Source: Coriobacteriaceae bacterium (GTDB lineage Bacteria; Actinomycetota; Coriobacteriia; Coriobacteriales; Coriobacteriaceae). From it: 64,000 bases of DNA. Under the pieces are notes generated by a model, which worked only from the letters and a program-made list of their open reading frames with translations, had not been told where the DNA came from and searched no databases. Below are positions 54,968-63,649 of the stretch, in pieces; the first letter of the stretch is position 1; the number at the start of each line of letters is the position of its first letter. The position numbers were made by a program, and so were the translations under genes. Location: positions 1,550,001 through 1,614,000 of the forward strand of contig DAJPFV010000001.1 of assembly GCA_025993015.1 (NCBI GenBank), in the 5' to 3' direction.

Positions 54968-55864
54968 GTGACCGATCGGTCCCTGACTCTTTCCGCGCCG
55001 GCAAAGATTAACCTCTACCTGGGGGTTCATACCGAGCGCGATGACCGCGGCTACCACAGGGTCGATTCCCTGATGGCGGCCGTCGGTCTTTCCGATACCG
55101 TGACGGTCACGCCGGCGCAGGCGCTGACCGTCCAGACGGTTCCGGCATCAGATTTTCCCATGCAAAAGAATACGGCGTATCGGGTTGCGGTTGCTATGGC
55201 CGAGCATTATGGTCGCGAGGCAAACATCTGCGTGACGATTGAGAAGCGCATTCCATTGTGCGCCGGCTTGGGCGGCCCCTCGACGGATGCGGCCGCGGTC
55301 ATTGTCGCCTTGGCAGAGCTCTGGGGCATTGATCGCACCGACCCAGCGCTCGACGATATTGCGCGGGGCATTGGTGCTGACGTCCCGTTCTTTTTGCACG
55401 CGAGTCCTGCGTTCTACGTAGGTGGGGGAGACGTGCTGGCAACTGAGTACCCCGCGCTGCCCGCGACGCCCGTCGTGCTGGTCAAGCCGCGCGAGGCAAG
55501 CGTTTCGACAATTGAAGCCTATCGACGTTTTGACGAGGCCCCGGTGCCTGCGGACAAGCCCGGCGCGATAGCTTCTGCCTTGCGTGCTGGTGATGCCGAG
55601 ACGGCATATGCACTTATCCATAACAATCTGGGTGTCATTTCCGCACAGATGGAGTCGCAGATTCAAACGGTCCTCGACTGGCTGCGTAAACAGGACGGAA
55701 CCGTTGCTGTAGATGTGTGCGGATCGGGTGCCTGCTCGTTTGCCATTTGCGACACCGCTGCCACGGTCGAAAGGCTTGCCGATGCTGCCCAGCAAAATGG
55801 CTGGTGGGCCTGCGCGACTGAGTTTATTCCCAACACGGTTCAAATCGACGCGCCAAAGAAATAA
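54968..55864 (+). CDS. ispE: 4-diphosphocytidyl-2-C-methyl-D-erythritol kinase
   Basis: 298 residues from GTG 54968. GHMP-kinase motifs are clear: LSAPAKINLYLGVHTERDDRGYH near the N-terminus and the ATP loop PLCAGLGGPSTDAAAV. The third motif appears as VCGSGACSFAI. It performs the fourth step of the MEP isoprenoid pathway. The ATP-loop proline in place of the more usual GGSS is a small variation. tRNA-Pro follows. Confidence 0.94.
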   Translation: MTDRSLTLSAPAKINLYLGVHTERDDRGYHRVDSLMAAVGLSDTVTVTPAQALTVQTVPASDFPMQKNTAYRVAVAMAEHYGREANICVTIEKRIPLCAGLGGPSTDAAAVIVALAELWGIDRTDPALDDIARGIGADVPFFLHASPAFYVGGGDVLATEYPALPATPVVLVKPREASVSTIEAYRRFDEAPVPADKPGAIASALRAGDAETAYALIHNNLGVISAQMESQIQTVLDWLRKQDGTVAVDVCGSGACSFAICDTAATVERLADAAQQNGWWACATEFIPNTVQIDAPKK

Positions 55865-55913
55865 AAATTTCTCTAGCACGCGGCGAAAATCTTTGTTACT
55901 ATAGTCGAGCTAA

Positions 55914-55990
55914 CGGGTTGTGGCTCAGTTTGGTAGAGCACTGCGTTCGGGACGCAGGGGTCGCTGGTTCAAATCCAGTCAACCCGACCA
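55914..55990 (+). tRNA. tRNA-Pro (anticodon CGG)
   Basis: CGGGTTG and CAACCCG form the acceptor stem; the anticodon stem CTGCG/CGCAG holds TTCGGGA (anticodon CGG), and the T arm is CTGGTTCAAATCCAG. CCA is encoded. A terminator follows. Confidence 0.95.
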
Positions 55991-56000
55991 GAGCATGAGG

Positions 56001-56029
56001 AGGGACCGCTTCTTGCGGTCCCTTTTTTT
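56001..56029 (+). terminator. Terminator of tRNA-Pro
   Basis: AGGGACCGC-TTCTT-GCGGTCCCTTTTTTT is a perfect stem with a seven-base U-run. Confidence 0.88.
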
Positions 56030-56102
56030 AGCTAGTGTTGTGATACCGCGATACCCGCGGTATACTCATTCGAGCTTGTCTCGCTGTATTGTGGAGGTCT
56101 AC

Positions 56103-56378
56103 ATGTTTGGACTGAGGGCTCCTGAGCTCATCATTATTCTCGTCGTTGTCCTGATTATCTTCGGGCCCAAGAACCTGCCGAAGCTCGGCAAGTCCCTCGG
56201 CTCTACCGTCAAGAATATCCGCGAGGGTATGGAGGGCGACGATAAGGCCGAGACCAAGCAGGCCGAGGAGGTCGTGGTCGAGCAGTCCGAGGAGGACAAG
56301 GAGATCGCTGAGCTCGAGGCCAAGCTCGCTGCTGCCAAGAAGAAGCAGGCAGAGGACAGCGACGCGGACGCAGAGTAG
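56103..56378 (+). CDS. tatA: Twin-arginine translocase TatA/E-type subunit
   Basis: 91 residues from ATG 56103 after GTGGAGG. One membrane helix (about 6-22) with the FGxxKLP hinge (IFGPKNLPKLGKSLG), then an amphipathic helix and a long acidic, coiled-coil-like tail. TatA multimers form the pore for folded proteins. No tatB or tatC is in the window, and none is adjacent. Confidence 0.9.
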   Translation: MFGLRAPELIIILVVVLIIFGPKNLPKLGKSLGSTVKNIREGMEGDDKAETKQAEEVVVEQSEEDKEIAELEAKLAAAKKKQAEDSDADAE

Positions 56379-56403
56379 TCCCATCCCTTTGGGGTGAGCA
56401 CCT

Positions 56404-56436
56404 GACCGGCTTGCCCGCAGGCTAGCCGGTCTTTTT
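56404..56436 (+). terminator. Terminator after tatA
   Basis: GACCGGC and GCCGGTC pair across a 14-base loop and are followed by TTTTTC. Confidence 0.7.
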
Positions 56437-56484
56437 CGTTTTGTTGACAGTTGATTGTTTGATCAGAGTTGGGGAGATATCCGT

Positions 56485-56955
56485 ATGGACGCAAGCCAGA
56501 TCGTACTGACCGCTGAGGGCCGCCAGAAGCTCGTCGAGGAGCTCGCCTGGCGTGAGGGCGATTACGCCAAGGAGATCGTCGAGGACATCAAGGAAGCCCG
56601 CGCGTTCGGCGACCTTTCGGAGAACTCCGAGTACGATGCCGCCAAGGACAAGCAGGCCCAGAATGCTGCTCGTATCGCCGAGATCCAGGCCATTCTTGCC
56701 AACGCTCAGGTTGCTGCCACCACGGGCGATCTGACCGTCTCCATCGGTTCCACCGTTTCGCTGATTGATCCCAACGGCGAGGTCATGGAAGTCACGCTCG
56801 TTGGTACCACCGAGACCAACTCGCTCGAGCACAAGATCTCCAACGAGTCTCCGGTCGGTCACGCCATCATCGGTCACGGCGAGGGTGATTCCGTCGAGGT
56901 CGTTACGCCTTCCGGCAAGACTCGCGTCTACACCATCGCCAAGATCGCACGCTAG
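56485..56955 (+). CDS. greA: Transcription elongation factor GreA
   Basis: 156 residues from ATG 56485 with GGGGAGAT upstream; an in-frame ATG at 56455 is too far ahead. The N-terminal coiled coil ends in the catalytic-tip DLSENSEYDAAKD; the C-terminal FKBP-like domain ends VVTPSGKTRVYTI. It rescues backtracked RNA polymerase by stimulating transcript cleavage. It is followed by a terminator and then lysS. Confidence 0.97.
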   Translation: MDASQIVLTAEGRQKLVEELAWREGDYAKEIVEDIKEARAFGDLSENSEYDAAKDKQAQNAARIAEIQAILANAQVAATTGDLTVSIGSTVSLIDPNGEVMEVTLVGTTETNSLEHKISNESPVGHAIIGHGEGDSVEVVTPSGKTRVYTIAKIAR

Positions 56956-56983
56956 ACCACGGTCCCGCGTAAAGGTATGTTTT

Positions 56984-57016
56984 CGCTCCCTGGGACCGAA
57001 TCCTGGGGAGCGTTTT
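56984..57016 (+). terminator. Terminator after greA
   Basis: CGCTCCC and GGGAGCG pair, with CTGGG/CCTGG material in the loop, followed by TTTTAG. Confidence 0.6.
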
Positions 57017-57034
57017 AGTTTGAGGAGCTAACTT

Positions 57035-58999
57035 ATGGCAGAGAACCAGAACGCCGCCGATCAGGCATCGACGCTCAACGACGAGCGCGCCACCCGCCTG
57101 GCCAAGCGCGCCGCCCTGTTCGAGGCGGGCCAGAACCCCTATCCCGAGCACTCTGAGCTTGAGGACTACGTCGCCGATATCGAGGCTAAGTACGCCGAGC
57201 TTGCCGATGGCGAGGACACCGAGGACGTCGTGAAGATCGCCGGCCGCGTGGTCGCCAAGCGCGGTCAGGGCAAGATCATGTTCATCGTCGTGCGCGATGC
57301 GACTGCCGAGATTCAGCTGTTCTGCCGCATCAACGACATGGACGAGGCCGCCTGGAATACGCTCAAGGCCCTCGACCTGGGCGACATCCTGGGCGTGACC
57401 GGCGTGGTCGTGCGCACCCAGCGCGGCCAGCTTTCCGTTGCCCCTAAGAGCGCGACCCTGCTTTCCAAGGCCGTTCGTCCGCTGCCCGAGAAGTTCCACG
57501 GTCTTTCCGACAAGGAGACCCGCTATCGCCAGCGCTATGTCGATCTGATCGCCAACGACGACGTTCGCGAGACCTTCCGTAAGCGTTCGCAGATTCTCTC
57601 TACCTTCCGTCGCTTTATGGAGTCCGACGGTTACATGGAGGTCGAGACCCCCATCCTGCAGACCATCCAGGGCGGCGCTACCGCCAAGCCGTTCATTACC
57701 CACTTCAACGCGCTCGATCAGGAGTGCTACCTGCGTATTGCCACCGAGCTGCACCTCAAGCGCTGCATCGTCGGTGGTTTTGAGCGCGTGTTCGAGATCG
57801 GCCGCATCTTCCGTAACGAGGGCATGGACCTTACCCACAACCCCGAGTTCACCACGATGGAGGCCTACCGTGCCTTCTCAGACCTCGAGGGCATGAAGGC
57901 GCTCGCCCAGGGTGTCATTAAGGCGGCTAACAAGGCCATCGGCAACCCCGAGGTCATCGAGTACCAGGGCCAGACCATCGACCTTTCTGGTGAGTGGGCC
58001 AGCCGTCCCATGACCGACATCGTCTCCGACGTGCTCGGCAAGCAGGTCACCATCGACACGCCGGTCGAGGAGCTTGCTGCCGCCGCGCGCGAGAAGGGCC
58101 TGGAGATCAAGCCCGAGTGGACTGCCGGCAAGATCATCGCCGAGATTTACGATGAGCTGGGCGAGGACACCATCGTCAACCCGACCTTCGTGTGCGATTA
58201 CCCCATCGAGGTCAGCCCGCTTGCCAAGCGTTTTGAGGACGACCCGCGCCTGACGCACCGCTTTGAGCTGGTTATTGCCGGTCACGAGTACGCCAACGCG
58301 TTCTCCGAGCTCAACGACCCGGTCGACCAGGCCGAGCGCTTTGCCGCCCAGATGGCCGAGAAGGCCGGCGGTGACGACGAGGCCATGGAGTATGACGAGG
58401 ATTACGTGCGCGCCCTCGAGTACGGTATGCCTCCCGCGGGCGGCATCGGCATCGGTATCGACCGCGTGGTCATGCTGCTCACCAACCAGGCTTCTATCCG
58501 CGACGTGCTGCTGTTCCCGCACATGAAGCCCGAGAAGGGTTTCCAGTCCGGTGCCGCTGCCGCCAAGGCTGCCGAGGCCGGCAACGCCGCGAGCCCGTTC
58601 GTTAAGTCGCTTAAGCCCACGCTCGATTACTCCAAGATCGCCGTTGAGCCGCTGTTTGAGGAGTTCGTCGACTTTGATACCTTCTCCAAGAGCGACTTCC
58701 GCGCTGTGAAGGTCAAGGCATGCGAGGCCGTCAAGAAGTCCAAGAAGCTGCTGAACTTTACGCTCGACGACGGCACCGGCACCGACCGCACCATCCTCTC
58801 CGGTATTCACGAGTACTACGAGCCCGAGGACCTGGTCGGTAAGACCCTGCTCGCCATCACCAATCTGCCTCCGCGCAAGATGATGGGCATCCCCAGCTGC
58901 GGCATGCTGATCAGCGCTGTCCACGAGGAGGAGGGCGAGGAGCGCCTCAACCTGATCCAGCTCGATGCTTCCATCCCCGCCGGCGCAAAGATGTACTAA
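57035..58999 (+). CDS. lysS: Lysyl-tRNA synthetase (class II) with C-terminal tRNA-binding domain
   Basis: 654 residues, about 150 more than usual. The OB-fold anticodon domain and class II catalytic core are normal: RYVDLI, motif 2 at FRNEGMDLTHNPEFTTMEAY, and motif 3 GIGIGIDRVVMLL (about 469). After a Lys/Ala linker, residues about 545-654 form a second OB fold of the Trbp111/EMAP type (FDTFSKSDFRAVKVKACEAV, later LPPRKMMGIPSCGML), as found on MetRS and PheRS. This extra domain should raise tRNA affinity. RBS GAGGAGC precedes ATG 57035. Confidence 0.95.
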   Translation: MAENQNAADQASTLNDERATRLAKRAALFEAGQNPYPEHSELEDYVADIEAKYAELADGEDTEDVVKIAGRVVAKRGQGKIMFIVVRDATAEIQLFCRINDMDEAAWNTLKALDLGDILGVTGVVVRTQRGQLSVAPKSATLLSKAVRPLPEKFHGLSDKETRYRQRYVDLIANDDVRETFRKRSQILSTFRRFMESDGYMEVETPILQTIQGGATAKPFITHFNALDQECYLRIATELHLKRCIVGGFERVFEIGRIFRNEGMDLTHNPEFTTMEAYRAFSDLEGMKALAQGVIKAANKAIGNPEVIEYQGQTIDLSGEWASRPMTDIVSDVLGKQVTIDTPVEELAAAAREKGLEIKPEWTAGKIIAEIYDELGEDTIVNPTFVCDYPIEVSPLAKRFEDDPRLTHRFELVIAGHEYANAFSELNDPVDQAERFAAQMAEKAGGDDEAMEYDEDYVRALEYGMPPAGGIGIGIDRVVMLLTNQASIRDVLLFPHMKPEKGFQSGAAAAKAAEAGNAASPFVKSLKPTLDYSKIAVEPLFEEFVDFDTFSKSDFRAVKVKACEAVKKSKKLLNFTLDDGTGTDRTILSGIHEYYEPEDLVGKTLLAITNLPPRKMMGIPSCGMLISAVHEEEGEERLNLIQLDASIPAGAKMY

Positions 59000-59002
59000 C
59001 TA

Positions 59003-59029
59003 GTTACGCGGTTCTACGAACCGCGTAAC
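59003..59029. terminator. Palindrome GTTACGCGGTT after lysS
   Basis: GTTACGCGGTT and AACCGCGTAAC pair over 11 bases. It shares arms with the hairpin after dtd at 54486-54513. Confidence 0.45.
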
Positions 59030-59042
59030 GGCTCGACGCTGC

Positions 59043-59142
59043 GCGACGTCCAGGGCGACAATTTGTCATTCAAAAGGCAAGGCATGACCAGAAGGTCTAT
59101 GCCTTGCCTTTTTCATGCCAACTTGTTCGCCCTGGACGTCGC
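59043..59142. terminator. Nested hairpin downstream of lysS
   Basis: Outer arms GCGACGTCCAGGGCGA (59043-59058) and TCGCCCTGGACGTCGC (59127-59142) are a perfect 16-bp pair. The inner stem AAAAGGCAAGGCAT/ATGCCTTGCCTTTT (59072-59085, 59099-59112) ends with a U-run, so the inner part can work as a terminator. Confidence 0.65.
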
Positions 59143-59179
59143 TCGCTGTCCGTCCTCTACCTGCGGCGTTGCTCTGGCT

Positions 59180-59226
59180 GGCACTTAGGGACGTTCCTCT
59201 TGTGCCGGCACTTAGGGACGTTCCTT
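59180..59226. repeat. REP-like elements (GGCACTTAGGGACGTTCCT, twice)
   Basis: GGCACTTAGGGACGTTCCT occurs twice (from 59180 and 59207), with GTGCC between. A related GGCACTTGGGGACAGTCC lies on the far side of the IS110 element at 60793. So the IS appears inserted within a GGGAC repeat array. Confidence 0.65.
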
Positions 59227-59229
59227 TTA

Positions 59230-60782
59230 ATATGAGCAGGACATTGTCAAGAGGCAAAATCGGGCCTGGCCCCAACGATATGGGGTCAGGCCCTCTCCCT
59301 ATATCAACCCGTCCGCGGCGACCTCGGCGTGTCTTCCCGACGCTCGTCTTTGCAGTTTAATATCCGCCCGTGGCGATCTCTCGCTGGGCAATCCGTTGCT
59401 ACGGCTGAGGCTTCTTCGTCGAACCGACAGTCTGTGCACGCGTGTGGCGCCCTGGGCGCTCGCAGAAAAGGGACCTGAGGTTCGCCTCAACGGCTTCGGA
59501 TCCAACCGCTTCCGGGGTGATCGGCTTATGTGCGGGGGAGCCTCCCCCTACGCCTCCTCGGCCATGAGACCGACCGCCCACACCCAGCAGGCGAGCTCGC
59601 GCGCCGTGGCGACGTTCGCCTTGTTGTTGTGGACCCCGCGCGCGAGCAGGGCCCCGCGCCTCTCGACCAGCCTCCGCACGCCCTTGGCGGCATGCCTGCG
59701 GGCGCCCGGGTCCGGGGCCTGGCCCCTGGCGGGCTCCTTCGGCCGCGCGGAGCACGTCAGGTAGTGCCACGCGGCCTCGACCAGCGCCTTCCTCAGGTGC
59801 TTGTTGCCCGCCTTGGTGATCGCGCCCCTGCGGTCGCTCTCCCCGCTGGAGTGCTCGGAGGGCGTCAAGCCGACCCATGCGGCGAACGACCGGGCATTCC
59901 TGAACCTCGAGAACTCGCCGGCCTCGAACACGAGGTCGGCGGCCGTCGCGGTGTCGACGCCCTTGAGGCAGCGCAGGGAGTCGACCCTCTTCCTCCACCT
60001 GGGCTTGCGGGTCTCGGCCTCGACGAGCCCCTCGAGCCGCGCCTTGTCCTCCGCCGCCCGCCTGACCGCGTCGACGTAGTAGGCGAGCGCCTCGTTGTCG
60101 GCCCCCTCCGCGAACCTTATCGACTCGATCCAGGACCAGTGCGCCCGGGTCCAGTTGCCCTTCCTGCGGCCGGTGGGCGTCCTCTCGTCGAAGACGAGCC
60201 CGTGCCTGAGCAGGAACTTGGAGAGCCGCTGCTTCGAGCGCGAGAGGTCGTCCCTCGCGTCCTCGAGCGCCCTAGTCAGGTCGCGGGCGGCCTCGCACTC
60301 GTCGTCGGGGACCCACACCTCGACCACGTTGCCGACCGACAGCATGCGGGCGAGGAACTCGGCGTCGTTGCGGTCGTTCTTCCTGCGCCTGTCCGCGCTG
60401 GGCTTGATCATCTTCGAGACGGCGCCGACCACGCAGTCGACCCCAAGGCCGGAGAGCCTCTTCTGCAGGTCGAATCCCGTGACCCCGGACTCGTACACGC
60501 ACCTGGCCTTAGGGTCCACGGAGCGGACCCACCCCGCGACGGCGCCGGCGTCGTAGCCGAAGGTCGCGCAGCGCACCTCCCCGGTCATGACGTCGAGGGA
60601 GACGGCCTTTATCGAACGGGCGTGGACGTCGAGGCCGACGAAGGTGGTAGTATCGAGCATGGGAGCCCCTTCCATGAATGCGGCGTGGCCGCCGCGGCTG
60701 AATTAGACACTCACCATTGTCGGCCTAATCCGCGGTCTTTCATGCAGCAGGGGCTCTCAATGTTTTTATGTCCTGCTCATAT
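59230..60782 (-). mobile_element. IS110/IS1111-type insertion sequence, apparently intact
   Basis: ATATGAGCAGGACAT (59230-59244) and its reverse complement (60768-60782) mark 15-bp inverted ends. One transposase gene lies inside on the minus strand. About 300 bases of non-coding DNA follow the gene (59245-59547), including a GGGCCTGGCCCC/TGGGGTCAGGCCC hairpin; this is where IS1111-group elements place their bridge RNA. Confidence 0.75.
59548..60660 (-). CDS. IS110-family transposase
   Basis: 370 residues from ATG 60660, which has AAGGGG six bases upstream; an ATG at 60675 in the same frame is weaker. DEDD-domain motifs: TFVGLDVHARSIKAV, YESGVTGFDL and NDRNDAEFLARML. The Transposase_20 domain has LRCLKGVDTATAADLV and GLTPSEHSSGESDRRGAITKAGN with the catalytic serine. 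The frame is intact, so the enzyme is probably active. It shows only distant similarity to the element at 12701. Confidence 0.9.
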   Translation of the reverse strand: MLDTTTFVGLDVHARSIKAVSLDVMTGEVRCATFGYDAGAVAGWVRSVDPKARCVYESGVTGFDLQKRLSGLGVDCVVGAVSKMIKPSADRRRKNDRNDAEFLARMLSVGNVVEVWVPDDECEAARDLTRALEDARDDLSRSKQRLSKFLLRHGLVFDERTPTGRRKGNWTRAHWSWIESIRFAEGADNEALAYYVDAVRRAAEDKARLEGLVEAETRKPRWRKRVDSLRCLKGVDTATAADLVFEAGEFSRFRNARSFAAWVGLTPSEHSSGESDRRGAITKAGNKHLRKALVEAAWHYLTCSARPKEPARGQAPDPGARRHAAKGVRRLVERRGALLARGVHNNKANVATARELACWVWAVGLMAEEA

Positions 60783-60787
60783 CGTCT

Positions 60788-60811
60788 GTGCCGGCACTTG
60801 GGGACAGTCCT
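60788..60811. repeat. REP-like element right of the IS110 copy
   Basis: GTGCCGGCAC followed by TTGGGGACAGTCC. It shares the GGCACTT and GGGAC words with 59180-59226. Confidence 0.55.
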
Positions 60812-60937
60812 AGTCGTTGGGGATCTACCGACGCATTGGGGGTTTGCGCCTTCCATGCATGACAGCCGTCTCTTTTATGTTTCCTTTAGCCGTCGCTGTC
60901 TAGGATGGGGGTTAGTCGATAGGAAGGGAGCACCGGG

Positions 60938-62506
60938 ATGGACGACGCGAGCGAGTGCGCAATCGAAGAGGACATGCTCGATCAGTTCAACTACTTTGAT
61001 GATGAGGACGAGGAGCTGATCGACCGTCGCGAGCCAGCGCCGCTTGATTCCTTTGATCTGGTCGATGAAGAGCCCGACGAGGACGAGGGCGAATCGGCGG
61101 AGCCCTCACAGCCTTCGCGCCTTAACTCGCTGCTTTCGAGAGCCCCCATGCACCACGGCGTTCGTGCCGGCGCGCTCCATATGAAAACTGACTGGCACCA
61201 GATCGTGACGGCAGGCGATGAGCTTGCCGTCGATGCGCCGCTCACCGATAAATCATCCATCATCTGCCGCACCGGCATGCTTATGCTGGCAAGCGGAACG
61301 GGTGCCTGGCGCGTGCGCGATACCATGAATCGTGTTGCCGCCGTACTCGGTGTCACCATCCACGTTGACTTAAGTCTTCTGTCGTTTGAGTGCACCTGCA
61401 TCGAAGATGGTCACTGCTTTAATGAGGTCGTCAGCTTGCCCACAACGGGCGTCAATACCCATCGCATTTGGATGATGGAGAGTTTCCTCAAGGAAATCGA
61501 GACCTATGGTCGTCGCTTCACGGTGCACGAGTATCACGAGATGCTCAAGACCGTTGAGAGTTCAAAACCTGATTACGCGCCTTGGCAACAGGGCCTTGCG
61601 GCGGCCTGCGCCTGTGGCGCCTTCGTTTTTTTGCTCGGCGGCGGCCCTATCGAGATGGCCTGCGCGTTCGTGGGCGCGGGTGTCGGCAACTTTGCCCGCT
61701 CCCATATTCTCAAGCAAGGCCTTGGTCAGTTCAGCGCGCTGACGACCGGCGTTGCGCTCGCTTGCGTTTCGTATCTGCTGGCATTGCTCGGCCTTGGCCA
61801 GGTCATACCGGGGGCAATGTCGCACCAAGAAGGCTATATCGGCGCCATGCTCTTTGTGATTCCCGGCTTTCCGCTCATTACGGCGGGCCTCGACATCGCC
61901 AAGCTCGACATGCGAAGCGGTATCGAGCGCCTTTCATATGCCGTATCGATTATTGTGATGGCGACGCTCGTAGGTTGGATGGTTGCCGAGTGTGTTGGCC
62001 TGGCGCCGGACGACTTTGCCCCACTGGGCCTTTCGCCGCTTGCCCTTACGCTCCTGCGCGTGGTGATGAGCTTCGTTGGCGTATTCGGCTTCTCGGTGAT
62101 GTTCAACAGCCCGGTAAAGATGGCCGCGGCAGCTGGGTTGATCGGCGCCGTGTCCAATACCCTGCGTCTGACCCTTGTCGATGCGCCGACGATGATTCCC
62201 TTCCTGGGCCTCAGCACGGGAATGCCTCCCGAGGCAGCAGCGTTTATCGGCGCGCTGGTATCGGGTCTGCTGGCAAGCTTGGCCGAAGTCAAGCTCACCT
62301 ACCCGCGCATCGCCCTCACGGTGCCTTCGATTGTCATTATGGTGCCGGGCTTGTATCTGTATCGCTCGATGTATTACATGTGCACCTTCGACACGGTCAA
62401 TATGCTCGGCTGGTTTGTGCGCGCAGTGCTCATCGTAGCGTTTCTGCCCGTTGGACTGGGTGTGGCGCGTACGCTCACCGACCCTCGCTGGCGCCACACC
62501 AGCTAA
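60938..62506 (+). CDS. ThrE-like threonine/serine exporter (ThrE plus ThrE_2 domains)
   Basis: 522 residues. The first 70 residues are strongly acidic. The soluble N-terminal half of the ThrE domain (ICRTGMLMLASGTGAWRVRDTMNRVAAVLG) is followed by about ten membrane helices, including PGFPLITAGLDIAKLDMRSG and, in the second (DUF3815-like) domain, ALVSGLLASLAEVKLTYPRI. Such proteins export threonine and serine at the inner membrane. RBS GGAAGGGAG precedes ATG 60938. It stands alone. Confidence 0.85.
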   Translation: MDDASECAIEEDMLDQFNYFDDEDEELIDRREPAPLDSFDLVDEEPDEDEGESAEPSQPSRLNSLLSRAPMHHGVRAGALHMKTDWHQIVTAGDELAVDAPLTDKSSIICRTGMLMLASGTGAWRVRDTMNRVAAVLGVTIHVDLSLLSFECTCIEDGHCFNEVVSLPTTGVNTHRIWMMESFLKEIETYGRRFTVHEYHEMLKTVESSKPDYAPWQQGLAAACACGAFVFLLGGGPIEMACAFVGAGVGNFARSHILKQGLGQFSALTTGVALACVSYLLALLGLGQVIPGAMSHQEGYIGAMLFVIPGFPLITAGLDIAKLDMRSGIERLSYAVSIIVMATLVGWMVAECVGLAPDDFAPLGLSPLALTLLRVVMSFVGVFGFSVMFNSPVKMAAAAGLIGAVSNTLRLTLVDAPTMIPFLGLSTGMPPEAAAFIGALVSGLLASLAEVKLTYPRIALTVPSIVIMVPGLYLYRSMYYMCTFDTVNMLGWFVRAVLIVAFLPVGLGVARTLTDPRWRHTS

Positions 62507-62539
62507 TTGGTACAAGGGGGACAGGTTACTTTGCACCAA
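62507..62539. repeat. REP-like element, TTGGTACAA arms
   Basis: TTGGTACAA and TTGCACCAA flank GGGGGACAGGTTACT. It has the same arms as the element at 23499-23532. Confidence 0.65.
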
Positions 62540-62542
62540 ATG

Positions 62543-62610
62543 AGTTGCGGTGAAATAGGGACTGAATTGCTGCTTAAAGGGTCAAAACAGTCCGTATTCC
62601 ACCGCAACTT
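62543..62610. repeat. REP-like element, AGTTGCGGTGAAATA arms
   Basis: AGTTGCGGTGAAATAGGGACTG and CAGTCCGTATTCCACCGCAACT are inverted copies with small mismatches around a 24-base loop. It matches the arms at 33647-33714. Confidence 0.7.
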
Positions 62611-62819
62611 ATGGGGTCGGGGGATTATCGGTGCCCTGCATCTTCATAAACTCAACGCTTACGAAGCGCATGCGTTTCGTGCTAGGCTGGTTCCACCACA
62701 TAAGTAGTCGCAGACGCGCGTACCACGGGCGGGCGAGATGAAGTTCCAACAGCTCCATCTTGCCCGCCCGTTTTTGTTGCGTGGCGCCGCGGTACAACAC
62801 AGAGAGGAATCTGCCCTTT

Positions 62820-63368
62820 ATGCCTATCAACAAACGAGAGAGCCTGCTGTTCACCTTTATCATGTGCTTTTGCATGGTGCTCTGGATGAGCATCTACAAC
62901 GTTGCCCTGCAGCACGGGGCCATCAACGGCGAGGTCGTTGCCACTGCGTGGCTCGGCTTCCCCGTTGCCTACATTTTTGCCATGTGCTGCGACTGGTTCG
63001 TCGCCAGCCCGCTCGCCAAGGGTTTCGCCTTTAAGTACTTGGTCACGCCGGGCAAGAGCTCGCCACTTGCCATGACGCTCGCCGTCAGCTCCTGCATGGT
63101 CGTTCCCATGGTCATCATCATGTCGCTGTACGGTGCCTGTGAGGGTCTGACGCACATGCCCGGCGGCATCCTTGCGAACCTGTATTCCGTGCCCGCGATC
63201 TGGATGATCAACATCCCGCATAATTTTGTGATGGCGCTGCCGTGGAACCTTTTGGTAGCCGGTCCGATTTCCCGCTTCGTCTTCCGTCGCGCCTTCCCTG
63301 TGGGGACGGTTTTCGAGGAGGAGCATGCCGAGCTCTTGGAGCAGGCTATGGCTCCTGAGTGCGAGTAG
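62820..63368 (+). CDS. DUF2798 membrane protein
   Basis: 182 residues from ATG 62820 behind AGAGAGG; an upstream ATG at 62760 lies in a hairpin and is not conserved. Four membrane helices, with MCFCMVLWMSIYNVAL near the start and NFVMALPWNLLVAGPISRFVFR near the end, fit two DUF2798 repeats. Function unknown. A hairpin (GCGGGCGAGATG/CATCTTGCCCGC) lies just upstream at about 62729-62770. Confidence 0.75.
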   Translation: MPINKRESLLFTFIMCFCMVLWMSIYNVALQHGAINGEVVATAWLGFPVAYIFAMCCDWFVASPLAKGFAFKYLVTPGKSSPLAMTLAVSSCMVVPMVIIMSLYGACEGLTHMPGGILANLYSVPAIWMINIPHNFVMALPWNLLVAGPISRFVFRRAFPVGTVFEEEHAELLEQAMAPECE

Positions 63369-63531
63369 CTCGCTTAGGGATCTGCTGAGCGCGGGCGACT
63401 TGCTTGGTTGGAGCCCAAAGCGTGGATAGCTCTCTCGGCGACATCGCGGGCGTGAGCGGTGCGCATGACCGGAGGGCCCGTGCTGCTCCGTTGCCCGACG
63501 TGCTAGCGCGCAGAACAATCTGTTGGTGCAT

Positions 63532-63570
63532 TCGGCGGCTGCTGAAGCGTTTCGGCAGCCGCTTTTTATA
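63532..63570 (+). terminator. Terminator before the partial activase gene
   Basis: GCGGCTGC and GCAGCCGC pair around GAAGCGTTTCG-type loop bases, followed by TTTTTAT. Confidence 0.7.
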
Positions 63571-63579
63571 CGGAGTTTA

Positions 63580-63600
63580 AATACAACAGTCTGTTGTATT
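63580..63600. promoter_or_regulatory. Perfect palindromic operator candidate
   Basis: AATACAACAG-T-CTGTTGTATT is a perfect 10-bp inverted repeat with a one-base centre, 50 bases before the activase start. The size and symmetry are typical of TetR-family operators. Confidence 0.6.
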
Positions 63601-63649
63601 ACGTAGAGTGGTATATCTCTAGCGGGAAAAATGCGAGAGATGGAGCATT

